Assembly: GCA_041859095.1 (NCBI GenBank)
Contig: JBHEKY010000013.1
Location: 5,413 to 69,412 of the forward strand
Source of the DNA: UBA1422 sp041859095
Lineage (GTDB): Bacteria; Bacillota; Clostridia; Peptostreptococcales; Anaerovoracaceae
Reading direction: 5' to 3'
Length of the DNA stretch: 64,000 nucleotides
Part shown: piece after piece, positions 7,997 to 15,705 of the stretch
Numbering within the stretch: position 1 is the first letter of the stretch
Layout: every line of letters starts with the position of its first letter
Program-made: the position numbers and the translations under genes
Notes under the pieces: model-generated
Database searches by the model: none
What the model was told of the DNA's origin: nothing
What the model saw: the letters and a program-made list of their open reading frames with translations, nothing else

Positions 7997-8623
7997 ATGA
8001 GCACTACTCGAATGACTCAGTTGCCTTGCGAGGAATTCGTAGAAATTCTGGCTGGCAAAAATCCGGTTCCCGGCGGCGGAGGCGCTTCCGCGCTAGCCGG
8101 TGCAATTGGTACTGCATTAGGACACATGGTCGGATCCTTGACCTTAGGCAAAAAGAAATATGCGGATGTGGAGTCGGATATCCAGGCACTCAACGATGGC
8201 GCTAAGGCCATTGAAGCCCTTCTTTTGGACTTGGTGGAGCGAGATGCAGAAGCGTTTGCACCGCTAGCAGAGGCATATCAACATCCGGACGACATAGAAA
8301 CTATGGAAAAGTGCCTTCTGGACGCCACAATGGTACCCATGGAAATTATGAATCAGTGTTGTCGGGCCATTGAGCTTTTGCAGGCATACAGTAGGAAAGG
8401 TAGCCGGATGGCCATCAGCGATGCCGGTGCGGGCGCGGCGATTTTGAGTGGTGCGGTGAAAGCCGCTAGTCTGAATGTGTTCATCAATACCTCTTCCATG
8501 AGGGATAAGACCAAGGCTGCTGTACTAAATGCCGAGTCCGAGGCTATGCTCAAAGAGTATAGCGCTCTGGCGGACGAAATTTTCTTGACTGTCAAAACCA
8601 CCCTGGGTGGGCTTTCCAAATAA
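7997..8623 (+). CDS. fchA: Methenyltetrahydrofolate cyclohydrolase FchA
   Basis: A 208-residue, all-helical formiminotransferase-cyclodeaminase family protein of the short type found in acetogens and purinolytic clostridia. There it interconverts 10-formyl-THF and 5,10-methenyl-THF (FchA) or deaminates formimino-THF. PVPGGGGASALAGAIG near residue 24 and the GAGAAILSGAVKAAS stretch are family signatures. The start at 7997 follows AAGGAG; a longer in-frame opening within fhs has no ribosome site. Its place between fhs and folD supports a cyclohydrolase role, though FolD may also have that activity. Confidence 0.88.
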   Translation: MSTTRMTQLPCEEFVEILAGKNPVPGGGGASALAGAIGTALGHMVGSLTLGKKKYADVESDIQALNDGAKAIEALLLDLVERDAEAFAPLAEAYQHPDDIETMEKCLLDATMVPMEIMNQCCRAIELLQAYSRKGSRMAISDAGAGAAILSGAVKAASLNVFINTSSMRDKTKAAVLNAESEAMLKEYSALADEIFLTVKTTLGGLSK

Positions 8624-8633
8624 AGGAGATGAA

Positions 8634-9494
8634 ATGGCACGGATATTAAAAGGCAAAGAGGTTGCAGATAGATTGAATCAAGATAGCGCTGCCGCCATCT
8701 TAGCCCTCAAAGACCAAAAGACAAATCCCACACTGGCATTGGTACGAGTTGGTAACAACTCGGATGATTTGGCATATGAAGCCAGTATCATCAAGAAAGC
8801 ACAGAGTATGGGTATTCAAATACTTGGATGCGACTTGGCGCAGGATGTGGAACAGAAGGAATTGGAATCCCATATCAAGGGCTTCAATCAAGACCCATAT
8901 GTTCATGGCATCCTACTATTTCGACCCCTACCAGCACACATGGACGAGCAAGCTGTCCTCAATATAATTGATTCCGACAAAGACGTCGATGGGGTGTCGG
9001 ATGTTTCCATGGGCAAAGTGTATGCGGGGAGTCGGGATGGCTTTGGCCCTTGCACTGCAGAAGCGGTGATGGCAATCCTGAAGCATTATGGAATTCCATT
9101 ACAAGGAAAAAGAGCCGTAGTTCTGGGCAGAAGCCTGGTAATCGGCAAACCAGTCGCCATGATGATGTTGACTCAAAACGCGACCGTGACCTTGTGCCAT
9201 AGTAAAACCGAGGACTTGGCAACGGAGTGCAAGCGAGGGGACATCCTCGTCGCAGCCGTAGGTAAAACAAACATGGTGGACGCCTCATTTGTCCATCAAA
9301 AACAGGTAGTAATCGACGTTGGCATCAATGTGGATAATTCCGGGAAACTTACCGGAGATGTAAATTATGACGTCGTGGAACCTTTGGTTTCTGTAATCAC
9401 ACCGGTACCCGGAGGGGTGGGAACTGTAACAACTGCTATTCTGATGCATCATGTGATTCGAAGCGCCCAAAGACAGGCAGAAATGATAAGATAG
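8634..9494 (+). CDS. folD: Bifunctional methylene-THF dehydrogenase/methenyl-THF cyclohydrolase
   Basis: A 286-residue FolD, which oxidises 5,10-methylene-THF with NAD(P) and hydrolyses methenyl-THF. The catalytic Tyr-Lys pair is seen as YEASIIKKA near residue 45. The Rossmann signature VVLGRSLVIGKPVAMMM occurs at about 162-178 and the C-terminal TPVPGGVGTVTTAIL is diagnostic. The start at 8634 follows AAAGGAGAT 10 nt after the fchA stop. With fhs and fchA it completes formate to methylene-THF. Confidence 0.95.
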   Translation: MARILKGKEVADRLNQDSAAAILALKDQKTNPTLALVRVGNNSDDLAYEASIIKKAQSMGIQILGCDLAQDVEQKELESHIKGFNQDPYVHGILLFRPLPAHMDEQAVLNIIDSDKDVDGVSDVSMGKVYAGSRDGFGPCTAEAVMAILKHYGIPLQGKRAVVLGRSLVIGKPVAMMMLTQNATVTLCHSKTEDLATECKRGDILVAAVGKTNMVDASFVHQKQVVIDVGINVDNSGKLTGDVNYDVVEPLVSVITPVPGGVGTVTTAILMHHVIRSAQRQAEMIR

Positions 9495-9525
9495 GCTAAG
9501 GAAGCAATAAGATAGGAAAACAATT

Positions 9526-10272
9526 ATGGAGTATAACAAAGGTGAACGTCCGACCCATGAGGAAATGGGATTTGCTAATCTGGACAAATACAGACCTGTG
9601 AGAACCGGTGCGCCGGAAGCGGTTTTTTGCCCTGGTAAGACGCCCCTTCAAGTGGGTGAAATTCTGGCGGAATTGAGCCTGATGCATCCTGATGAAAACA
9701 TCATGGCAACCCGCGCCACCCCCGAAGATTTTCGTGTGGCATCGGGACTGGTTCCGGAAGCGGTTTATGATCCGGTTGCCAAAATCATTGCGGTGGTTCG
9801 CAGAATAAGCCCGGCCGTAGCTGATGCCCAAAATTGGGCACAAGCCATAGACCAGGATCGAACAAAAAAATATCGCGGGATTATTGCCGTTGTATCAGCC
9901 GGAACCGCTGATATTCCAGTTGCAGAAGAAGCCGCAGTGACTGCGGAACTGTTGGGCAATCCTGTGGACCGGATTTATGATGTAGGTGTTGCGGGAATTC
10001 ATCGGCTCTTTGATAAACTGGATCGGATTCGCGATGCCAATGTTATCATCGTAGTTGCGGGCATGGAAGCCGCCATCGCAAGTGTTGTGGGAGGACTCGT
10101 CAGCAGACCTGTCATTGCAGTTCCTACCCATATCGGTTATGGCTCAAGCTTTGAAGGGTTGACCGCACTCCTATCCATGCTCAACAGCTGTGCCAATGGA
10201 ATCGGGGTTGTAAACATTGACAACGGCTACGGCGCCGCATGCCTGGCTTCCAAAATCAACAAAACCGAGTAA
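9526..10272 (+). CDS. larB: Nickel-pincer cofactor biosynthesis protein LarB
   Basis: A 248-residue LarB, a PurE-related carboxylase/hydrolase that carboxylates nicotinic acid adenine dinucleotide in the first step of the nickel-pincer nucleotide pathway used by lactate racemase and relatives. The C-terminal two-thirds carries the AIR-carboxylase-like fold with VSAGTADIPVAEEA, YDVGVAGIHRL and VAGMEAAIASVVGGL, typical of LarB. A larC-like gene occurs 4.6 kb downstream at 14896, but no LarE is in the window and no LarA. The gene ends before a clear terminator, so it is transcribed apart from the arsenic genes that follow. Confidence 0.9.
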   Translation: MEYNKGERPTHEEMGFANLDKYRPVRTGAPEAVFCPGKTPLQVGEILAELSLMHPDENIMATRATPEDFRVASGLVPEAVYDPVAKIIAVVRRISPAVADAQNWAQAIDQDRTKKYRGIIAVVSAGTADIPVAEEAAVTAELLGNPVDRIYDVGVAGIHRLFDKLDRIRDANVIIVVAGMEAAIASVVGGLVSRPVIAVPTHIGYGSSFEGLTALLSMLNSCANGIGVVNIDNGYGAACLASKINKTE

Positions 10273-10340
10273 ACTCTTGAAACTAAATAAAAAAGAGCGA
10301 AACCATTGAACAAGTAGCGGACCCACAACAAGAAAACAGA

Positions 10341-10382
10341 AGCTATCCAGATCGAAAAAAATCGATTTTGGATAGCTTTTTC
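10341..10382 (+). terminator. Terminator after larB
   Basis: AGCTATCC at 10341-10348 pairs with GGATAGCT at 10370-10377, enclosing an A-rich segment with a further possible ATCGA pairing, and the stem ends in TTTT. The TTGACA of the arsR promoter begins immediately after it. Confidence 0.8.
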
Positions 10383-10385
10383 ATA

Positions 10386-10414
10386 TTGACATACATCTAT
10401 ATGTGTGGTAATCT
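10386..10414 (+). promoter_or_regulatory. Promoter of the arsenic operon
   Basis: TTGACA at 10386-10391, a 17-nt spacer, then TAATCT at 10409-10414 preceded by TGG (extended -10). The spacer contains ACATctatATGT (10393-10404), a short dyad that could be a repressor contact. It is the only promoter-like element between the larB terminator and arsR. Confidence 0.65.
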
Positions 10415-10424
10415 GAACATGTCA

Positions 10425-10442
10425 GATAGATACACGTCTATC
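10425..10442 (+). promoter_or_regulatory. Candidate ArsR operator
   Basis: GATAGA (10425-10430) and TCTATC (10437-10442) form a perfect 6-6-6 inverted repeat just downstream of the -10 element, around the expected transcription start. ArsR/SmtB repressors commonly bind such imperfect dyads overlapping their own promoter and release them on binding arsenite. Assignment is by position and symmetry only. Confidence 0.55.
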
Positions 10443-10478
10443 TATAAACACCGCCTCAATCGGGCGAAAGGAGTTATT

Positions 10479-10796
10479 ATGAATCATCAGCTATTCGCAC
10501 GAATCAGTAAGGCTTTGTCGGATCCCAACCGTCTGCAAATCATACAAATGATTACAGACCAGGAACGCTGTGCCTGCAAACTGTTGGAGCATTTTAATAT
10601 TACCCAACCTACCTTATCACATCATATCCGTATTCTGTCAGATTGCAGCTTAATCAAAACGCGCAAGGACGGGAAATGGTCCCATTATTCAATGAATATG
10701 GAAACCATGGAGGAATATATGAACTATGTTAACACACTGTATATCGCAGCGTTGGCATCCGCAGAGAGCAAAGGAGACTGCAATTGCTTATCTTAG
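10479..10796 (+). CDS. arsR: ArsR-family arsenite-responsive repressor
   Basis: A 105-residue winged-helix repressor. The metal-sensing CAC motif in ERCACKLLEHF at about residues 27-30 matches the CxC sensor of E. coli-type ArsR. The recognition helix follows (ITQPTLSHHIRIL). A second CxC occurs at the C-terminus (GDCNCLS), which might bind As(III) as well. The ATG at 10479 follows GAAAGGAG; a longer open frame begins upstream, but it would cover the promoter and operator. It heads the operon and presumably represses it until arsenite binds. Confidence 0.9.
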   Translation: MNHQLFARISKALSDPNRLQIIQMITDQERCACKLLEHFNITQPTLSHHIRILSDCSLIKTRKDGKWSHYSMNMETMEEYMNYVNTLYIAALASAESKGDCNCLS

Positions 10797-11788
10797 AATT
10801 TCTCAACAACCAATTGCTCAAAATGAATTGGTTATATGATTTGGTAAAGAACCTGGTAGAAAACGTCTTTGGACTAAGCATGGACGAACGCTTGGGTGGA
10901 AGCCTGCATTTTTTCATTTACGATGTGATTAAGATTTTCATCCTGCTGTCAGTACTGATCTTCATCATTTCTTACATTCAAAGCTTTTTCCCACCGGAGC
11001 GAACCCGAAAGATCTTGGGAGGACATGAAGGCATCACAACCAACATACTTGGTGCGCTTCTGGGGACTATTACCCCGTTTTGTTCCTGCTCTTCGATTCC
11101 TTTATTTATCGGGTTCACCAGTGCAGGACTGCCCCTGGGTGTCACTTTTTCCTTTCTGATTTCTTCTCCACTTGTGGATCTGGCATCGGTTCTTCTTTTA
11201 GCCAGCATTTTCAACTGGAAAATCGCCATGGCTTATGTGGTGGTTGGGTTGGTGCTTGCGGTCATCGGCGGAACAATCATCGGCAAAGCCAAGATGGAAA
11301 AATATGTGGAGCCCTTTGTCTATGGCAATCAAGCAATGGAGCTGGAGCAGGAATCCTTGACTGTAAAAGACCGACTGGCAATTTCCAAAGACCAAGTCGA
11401 GGAGATTGTTAAAAGGGTTTGGCTGTACATTCTAATTGGTGTAGGCATTGGCGCATTGATACATAACTGGATTCCCCAGGAAATGATCAGTGCACTGTTG
11501 GGACAGGACAAATGGTATTCGGTATTGATTGCCACCATCGTTGGCGCCCCCATGTATGCTGACATCTTTGGTACCTTGCCAATTGCGGAAGCTTTGGTGA
11601 CAAAAGGCGTAGGCATCGGCACAGCCCTTGCCTTTATGATGGCGGTCACGGCCCTTTCGTTGCCGTCCCTAATAATGCTTAAGAAAGTAGTCAAAACCAA
11701 GCTGTTGGCCATGTTTTTCCTGATTGTTATCTTTGGAATCCTTATCATTGGATATACCTTTAATGCCCTTGGATTCCTGTTTATTTAA
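10784..11788 (+). CDS. arsP: ArsP-like permease (UPF0718/DUF318)
   Basis: A 334-residue polytopic membrane protein with about eight hydrophobic segments in two halves of four. The TPFCSCSSIPLFIGF motif near residue 100 is characteristic of the DUF318/ArsP permeases; characterised ArsP proteins export trivalent organoarsenicals using conserved cysteines. The likely start is TTG at 10784, 8 nt after AAGGAG and overlapping the arsR stop by 13 nt; the next ATG (10823) lacks a good ribosome site. Related permeases exist outside arsenic operons, so the substrate is inferred from the arsR-acr3-arsC context. Confidence 0.75.
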   Translation: MLILEFLNNQLLKMNWLYDLVKNLVENVFGLSMDERLGGSLHFFIYDVIKIFILLSVLIFIISYIQSFFPPERTRKILGGHEGITTNILGALLGTITPFCSCSSIPLFIGFTSAGLPLGVTFSFLISSPLVDLASVLLLASIFNWKIAMAYVVVGLVLAVIGGTIIGKAKMEKYVEPFVYGNQAMELEQESLTVKDRLAISKDQVEEIVKRVWLYILIGVGIGALIHNWIPQEMISALLGQDKWYSVLIATIVGAPMYADIFGTLPIAEALVTKGVGIGTALAFMMAVTALSLPSLIMLKKVVKTKLLAMFFLIVIFGILIIGYTFNALGFLFI

Positions 11789-11852
11789 TAGAGACAGAAA
11801 CCAACATTACTGATTCGTCATTCAAACAGTATAACTGAAAGAGAGAAATCAA

Positions 11853-12083
11853 ATGGAAATAAAAGTTTTAGGAACGGGCTGCACCAGTTGCAAGAACCTG
11901 GAGAAAAACACCATCACCGCAATTGAAGAAATGGGAATTTCTGCTTCCATCGAAAAAGTGGAAAACCTAATGGACATCATGGCTTTCAATGTGATGCGTA
12001 CACCTGCGTTAGTGGTGGATGGAAAAGTCAAGATAATGGGCAGAGTGCCCAATGTTGAAGAAATAAAGAAGTATTTGAGGTAG
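11853..12083 (+). CDS. Mini-thioredoxin (redox-active disulfide protein)
   Basis: A 76-residue thioredoxin-fold protein with a GTGCTSCKNLE active site (CxxC at residues 10-13) and the cis-proline region RTPALVVDG. Such single-domain proteins are frequent next to DUF318 permeases and in arsenic operons, where they may reduce arsenate reductase or transfer metalloid. It lacks a signal peptide, so it acts in the cytosol. Spacing of 64 nt to arsP and 34 nt to acr3 fits one operon. Confidence 0.85.
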   Translation: MEIKVLGTGCTSCKNLEKNTITAIEEMGISASIEKVENLMDIMAFNVMRTPALVVDGKVKIMGRVPNVEEIKKYLR

Positions 12084-12117
12084 TTAGAAGTTTAAAAAGG
12101 AATCGAGGAGTATCAAT

Positions 12118-13197
12118 ATGGAAAGCATCAAAAGAGATAAGTTGTCGTTTCTAGATGGATTTTTGACCTTATGGATTTTCATTGCCATGGCCATCGGCGT
12201 CTTTGGTGGATTTTTATTCCCGGAGGTTGCCAAGTCGCTAAGCAGCTTTTCAACCGGAACCATATCATGGCCAATTGCACTTGGGCTGATTGTCATGATG
12301 TATCCCCCGCTGGCCAAGGTCAAGTATGAAGAAATCGGAAAAGTTTCAGAGAACCGAGGGGTATTTACCTTCTCCCTGCTTCAAAACTGGGTGGTAGGTC
12401 CAACTTTGATGTTTGTACTGGCCGCCATCTTTCTGCCGGACAAACCGGAGTTCGCCGTTGGTCTTGTCATTATAGGACTGGCGCGCTGCATCGCCATGGT
12501 CATCGTATGGAATTCTCTGGCCAAAGGGGATAGTGAATATGCAGCTGCACTGGTTGCGCTGAATTCCATCTTCCAGATTCTGCTTTATGCAGTTTACATT
12601 TATGTATTTATCACTGTATTACCCAAATGGCTAGGATTATCCTGGGGCGGCCAGACTGTGGATGTATCCATGTGGGATGTGGCCAAAAGCGTTCTGATTT
12701 ACCTTGGTATCCCATTTGCGGCAGGATTCATCACCCGTTTTTCATTGATTCGAATCAAGTCCAAAGACTGGTATGACAAGGTATTCATTCCTAAGATTTC
12801 CCCATTAGCGCTGATTGCGTTGCTATACACAATTGTCATCATGTTTGTTACAAAAGGTGAGCAGATTGTGAATAACCCGCTGGACGTATTACGAATCGCC
12901 ATCCCCTTGTTGATCTACTTTGCCTTGATGTTTTTCGTTAGTTTTTATGTTTCATATCGACAAGGATTTAAGTATGATCAAACGGTAACCTTGGCATTCA
13001 CAGCGGCAAGCAATAATTTTGAACTGGCCATCGCTGTGGCGGTTGCAGTCTTTGGCATCACATCGGACGTAGCATTCACAGCGGTCATCGGACCGCTGGT
13101 GGAAGTTCCTGTGATGATTGCGCTGGTCAACTCTGCCCTTTATTTCAAAGACAAATTCTTTGATGCAAAAGGGGTTTCAAAAAGGTTAAGCAGATAG
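12118..13197 (+). CDS. acr3: Arsenite efflux transporter ACR3
   Basis: A 359-residue ACR3 carrier with about ten membrane segments. The conserved cysteine in GLARCIAMVIVWNSLAKGD at about residue 124 is essential for arsenite transport in characterised ACR3 proteins. The late FTAASNNFELAIAVAVAVFG stretch is also a family hallmark. It expels As(III)/Sb(III) using membrane potential. A clear CGAGGAG ribosome site precedes the ATG. It lies between the mini-thioredoxin and arsC. Confidence 0.95.
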   Translation: MESIKRDKLSFLDGFLTLWIFIAMAIGVFGGFLFPEVAKSLSSFSTGTISWPIALGLIVMMYPPLAKVKYEEIGKVSENRGVFTFSLLQNWVVGPTLMFVLAAIFLPDKPEFAVGLVIIGLARCIAMVIVWNSLAKGDSEYAAALVALNSIFQILLYAVYIYVFITVLPKWLGLSWGGQTVDVSMWDVAKSVLIYLGIPFAAGFITRFSLIRIKSKDWYDKVFIPKISPLALIALLYTIVIMFVTKGEQIVNNPLDVLRIAIPLLIYFALMFFVSFYVSYRQGFKYDQTVTLAFTAASNNFELAIAVAVAVFGITSDVAFTAVIGPLVEVPVMIALVNSALYFKDKFFDAKGVSKRLSR

Positions 13198-13255
13198 AAG
13201 ACTTGAAGAGAGCCACATGTGACAGATGATGCAAATAAAAAATAGGAGATTTATC

Positions 13256-13672
13256 ATGGGGAAAAAAGTAAAAGTCGCTTTCGTCTGTGTCCATAATTCC
13301 TGCCGATCCCAAATGGCAGAGGCCATTTCCAAGCATTTGGCAGCAGATGCCTATGAGGCGTTTTCTGCGGGAACCGAAACAAAGCCACAAATCAATCAAG
13401 AAGCAGTGAGAGTCATTCATGATTTATATGGGATGGACATGAACCAAAGGCAACGGTCCAAACTCATTGAAGAAATCCCACCGGTCGATATCGTCGTTTC
13501 CATGGGATGCTATGTAAATTGCCCCTACTTGCCATGCAAACACCGAGAAGACTGGGGACTTGATGATCCTACAGGAAAAGGCATGGATGAATTCATCAAG
13601 ACTGCCCAAATCATAGAAGCAAAAGTGCTAGACTTAAAAGCAAGGATTTTGAACAATGAAATAGTGATATAA
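13256..13672 (+). CDS. arsC: Arsenate reductase, low-molecular-weight phosphatase type
   Basis: A 138-residue LMW-PTPase-like arsenate reductase. It has the P-loop CVHNSCRSQMAEA near its start (catalytic Cys at about residue 10 and the phosphate-binding Arg). The further cysteines in GCYVNCPYLPCKHREDW, then the catalytic Asp in DDPTGKG, are of the kind used in the thiol relay of thioredoxin-coupled ArsC. It reduces As(V) to As(III) for export by ACR3. The ATG at 13256 follows AGGAG; an in-frame ATG at 13226 has no such site. Confidence 0.92.
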   Translation: MGKKVKVAFVCVHNSCRSQMAEAISKHLAADAYEAFSAGTETKPQINQEAVRVIHDLYGMDMNQRQRSKLIEEIPPVDIVVSMGCYVNCPYLPCKHREDWGLDDPTGKGMDEFIKTAQIIEAKVLDLKARILNNEIVI

Positions 13673-13693
13673 TCAAACCTGAGGTGATGGGAA

Positions 13694-14833
13694 ATGCCAA
13701 ATCATTCAGAACCAATCCGCAAAATTTATATAGAACCCACTTCGGAGTGCAACCTGCTGTGCAAAATGTGTTCGAGAAACGCCTGGTTTGGCGAGCAAAC
13801 TGGACACATGTCATGGCAAACCTTTGAACGGGTTCTTTTTGCTGCAACAGAAAACCCGACCGTGGAGACCTTATTTTTCGGAGGGGTTGCAGAACCGTTT
13901 TCCCATCCTGATTTATTTAAGATGCTTCGAGCGGCCAAGGCGACGGGTAAGCGGGTGGAATTGATAACCAATGGGGCTTTTCTGAATCGAGAAGTCATTC
14001 ACGACTTGTTCGAATTAAAACTGAATATGCTATGGGTGTCTCTTGATGGAGCCGATACGGAAATCTACGAGGGCATCCGACCTGCGTCGGATTATAAAAA
14101 GGTTACTGACCAACTGCTGCAATTTAGCCTGACCAGAATCCGGGGTGGATATCAAACCAAGTTGGGGTTAGCCTTTGTGGCAATGAAAAGCAATATCCAT
14201 CAGTTGCCCCAAGTCATCGAACTGGCCAATTTTCTTCACGCCTCCGAATTAAAGGTAACCAACGTTTTGCCTTACAGCAAAGAGATGGGCGATGAAATTT
14301 TGTATCGTAAACGCCTTTATGATATGTGTTATAATGAGAAGCTGATGGACTCTGAAACAGAGCAATGCCCGTTGGTGCAGTTGCCTATTATGGATTTTGA
14401 CCAGCCGGAAGTCAGCGGCACCATTGCCGAGATTCTAAAGCAAGCAAGGCTTTTGCAAATCGGTGAAAACGCTGTTGCCAGACGAGGGGATCATTGCAAA
14501 TTTGTGGAAGCTCAGGCACTCTTTGTCCGTTGGGACGGAGAAGTGAGTCCATGCCTTTCTCTGCTTCATAACCACATAGAATACCTGCCGGAAACAGAGC
14601 GTAAAATTAGCCATTGCAGCTTTGGTAATATCAACGAAAGGGAACTTGCGGAGATTTGGGATAGCCAACCATACGTGGAATTTCGAGATAGACTACGAGA
14701 ATTTTCGTTCCCGCATTGTACCATCTGCGGCAACTGTGCCTATATGGAGGAAAACAAAGAAGACTGTTTAGGCAATCCTTTTCCAACCTGCGGCGGATGC
14801 CTCTGGGCGGAGGGGCTGATTCAGTGCCCATAG
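13694..14833 (+). CDS. Radical SAM/SPASM maturase, probably of tungsten-oxidoreductase type
   Basis: A 379-residue radical SAM protein. SECNLLCKMCSR at about residues 18-29 is the CxxxCxxC that binds the [4Fe-4S]-SAM cluster, followed by FFGGVAEPFSHPD and a GxN-like region. The C-terminal third is a cysteine-rich SPASM domain: CKF, SPCLS, HCSFG, then CTICGNC, DC, TCGGC and a final QCP. That ending resembles the family named tungsten-cofactor oxidoreductase radical SAM maturase, normally next to aldehyde:ferredoxin oxidoreductase genes. No such oxidoreductase is in this window, so the target is unknown. It starts 21 nt after arsC and is followed by larC, which may reflect shared transcription rather than shared function. 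Confidence 0.75.
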   Translation: MPNHSEPIRKIYIEPTSECNLLCKMCSRNAWFGEQTGHMSWQTFERVLFAATENPTVETLFFGGVAEPFSHPDLFKMLRAAKATGKRVELITNGAFLNREVIHDLFELKLNMLWVSLDGADTEIYEGIRPASDYKKVTDQLLQFSLTRIRGGYQTKLGLAFVAMKSNIHQLPQVIELANFLHASELKVTNVLPYSKEMGDEILYRKRLYDMCYNEKLMDSETEQCPLVQLPIMDFDQPEVSGTIAEILKQARLLQIGENAVARRGDHCKFVEAQALFVRWDGEVSPCLSLLHNHIEYLPETERKISHCSFGNINERELAEIWDSQPYVEFRDRLREFSFPHCTICGNCAYMEENKEDCLGNPFPTCGGCLWAEGLIQCP

Positions 14834-14895
14834 AATACTGAGACTTAGATTAATCAGAACTTTTCAACGAGCGCAACGAAGAAAGGAATTTAGGT

Positions 14896-15669
14896 ATGTC
14901 AAAGGTGAACTTATATATCGATTGTACAAATGGTGTCAGCGGAGATATGCTTTGCCAATGTCTGACCAATCTTTGCGACAAGGATTTTTTCGTGAAGCAA
15001 CAACAACAACTGGTCAGTGACGAACTGCACCACGAGGAGCTGCATCAGGCCGGACACGAGCATGGGCATACCCATGAGCATTATCTCGGACACGCGCATG
15101 CTCCTTTAGAGCCCTATACAAATCGCAGCTTTCAAAGTATCCTCACATTGCTTTCTGATAGCCAATTAGACCACGATGTGAAAGACATGACACTCAAGAT
15201 ATATTCCATCCTTGCAGCAGCTGAGGCCAAAGTTCATGGCGAAACTCTGGAAACAGTCCATTTTCATGAGGTGGGTAGACCACAAGCCATTCTCAATATG
15301 GTTGGGATAGCGGCAGCTTATACGACAATCAATCCGGGTCAGGTCTATTGCTCCAAGGTCATAGACGGTATTGGCAAAGTGCATTGCGCCCACGGAGAAA
15401 TTTCCGTCCCAGTTCCTGCCGTTCGCGCATTGATGAATACCAGCGACCTTATCTTTGGGACAAAAGAGATAGAGATGGAAATGGTCACACCAACAGGTTT
15501 GGCGGCACTATTGGCCATGGAGCCAAAGCGCTTGGACTTGGCGCCTTCACACATAGCGAACAATCTGGTTGGCGATATTATTGTGAAATCGACAGTTGCG
15601 AATGGAATACATATGGGCGAAAATGGTATACCTTGCAAAGGTTTGAAGGGGTACTTACTGAGAGATTGA
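14896..15669 (+). CDS. larC: LarC-like nickel insertion protein, N-terminal domain only
   Basis: A 257-residue protein matching the first domain (LarC1) of LarC, the CTP-dependent cyclometallase that inserts nickel into the pincer nucleotide. DCTNGVSGDMLCQCL opens the protein; a histidine-rich stretch at about residues 45-70 (HHEELHQAGHEHGHTHEHYL) would bind nickel; VHFHEVG and HGEISVPVPAV follow, then TPTGLAALLA. LarC proteins usually continue with a second domain of roughly 150 residues, in some species reached by a programmed frameshift. Here only about 17 further codons are open in the -1 frame and the next gene's promoter begins, so the second domain is absent from this site. GAAAGG provides the ribosome site. 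Confidence 0.85.
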   Translation: MSKVNLYIDCTNGVSGDMLCQCLTNLCDKDFFVKQQQQLVSDELHHEELHQAGHEHGHTHEHYLGHAHAPLEPYTNRSFQSILTLLSDSQLDHDVKDMTLKIYSILAAAEAKVHGETLETVHFHEVGRPQAILNMVGIAAAYTTINPGQVYCSKVIDGIGKVHCAHGEISVPVPAVRALMNTSDLIFGTKEIEMEMVTPTGLAALLAMEPKRLDLAPSHIANNLVGDIIVKSTVANGIHMGENGIPCKGLKGYLLRD

Positions 15670-15705
15670 ACCGATTGGAGCACCCTGAATGGGAGGTCCG
15701 TTTGG

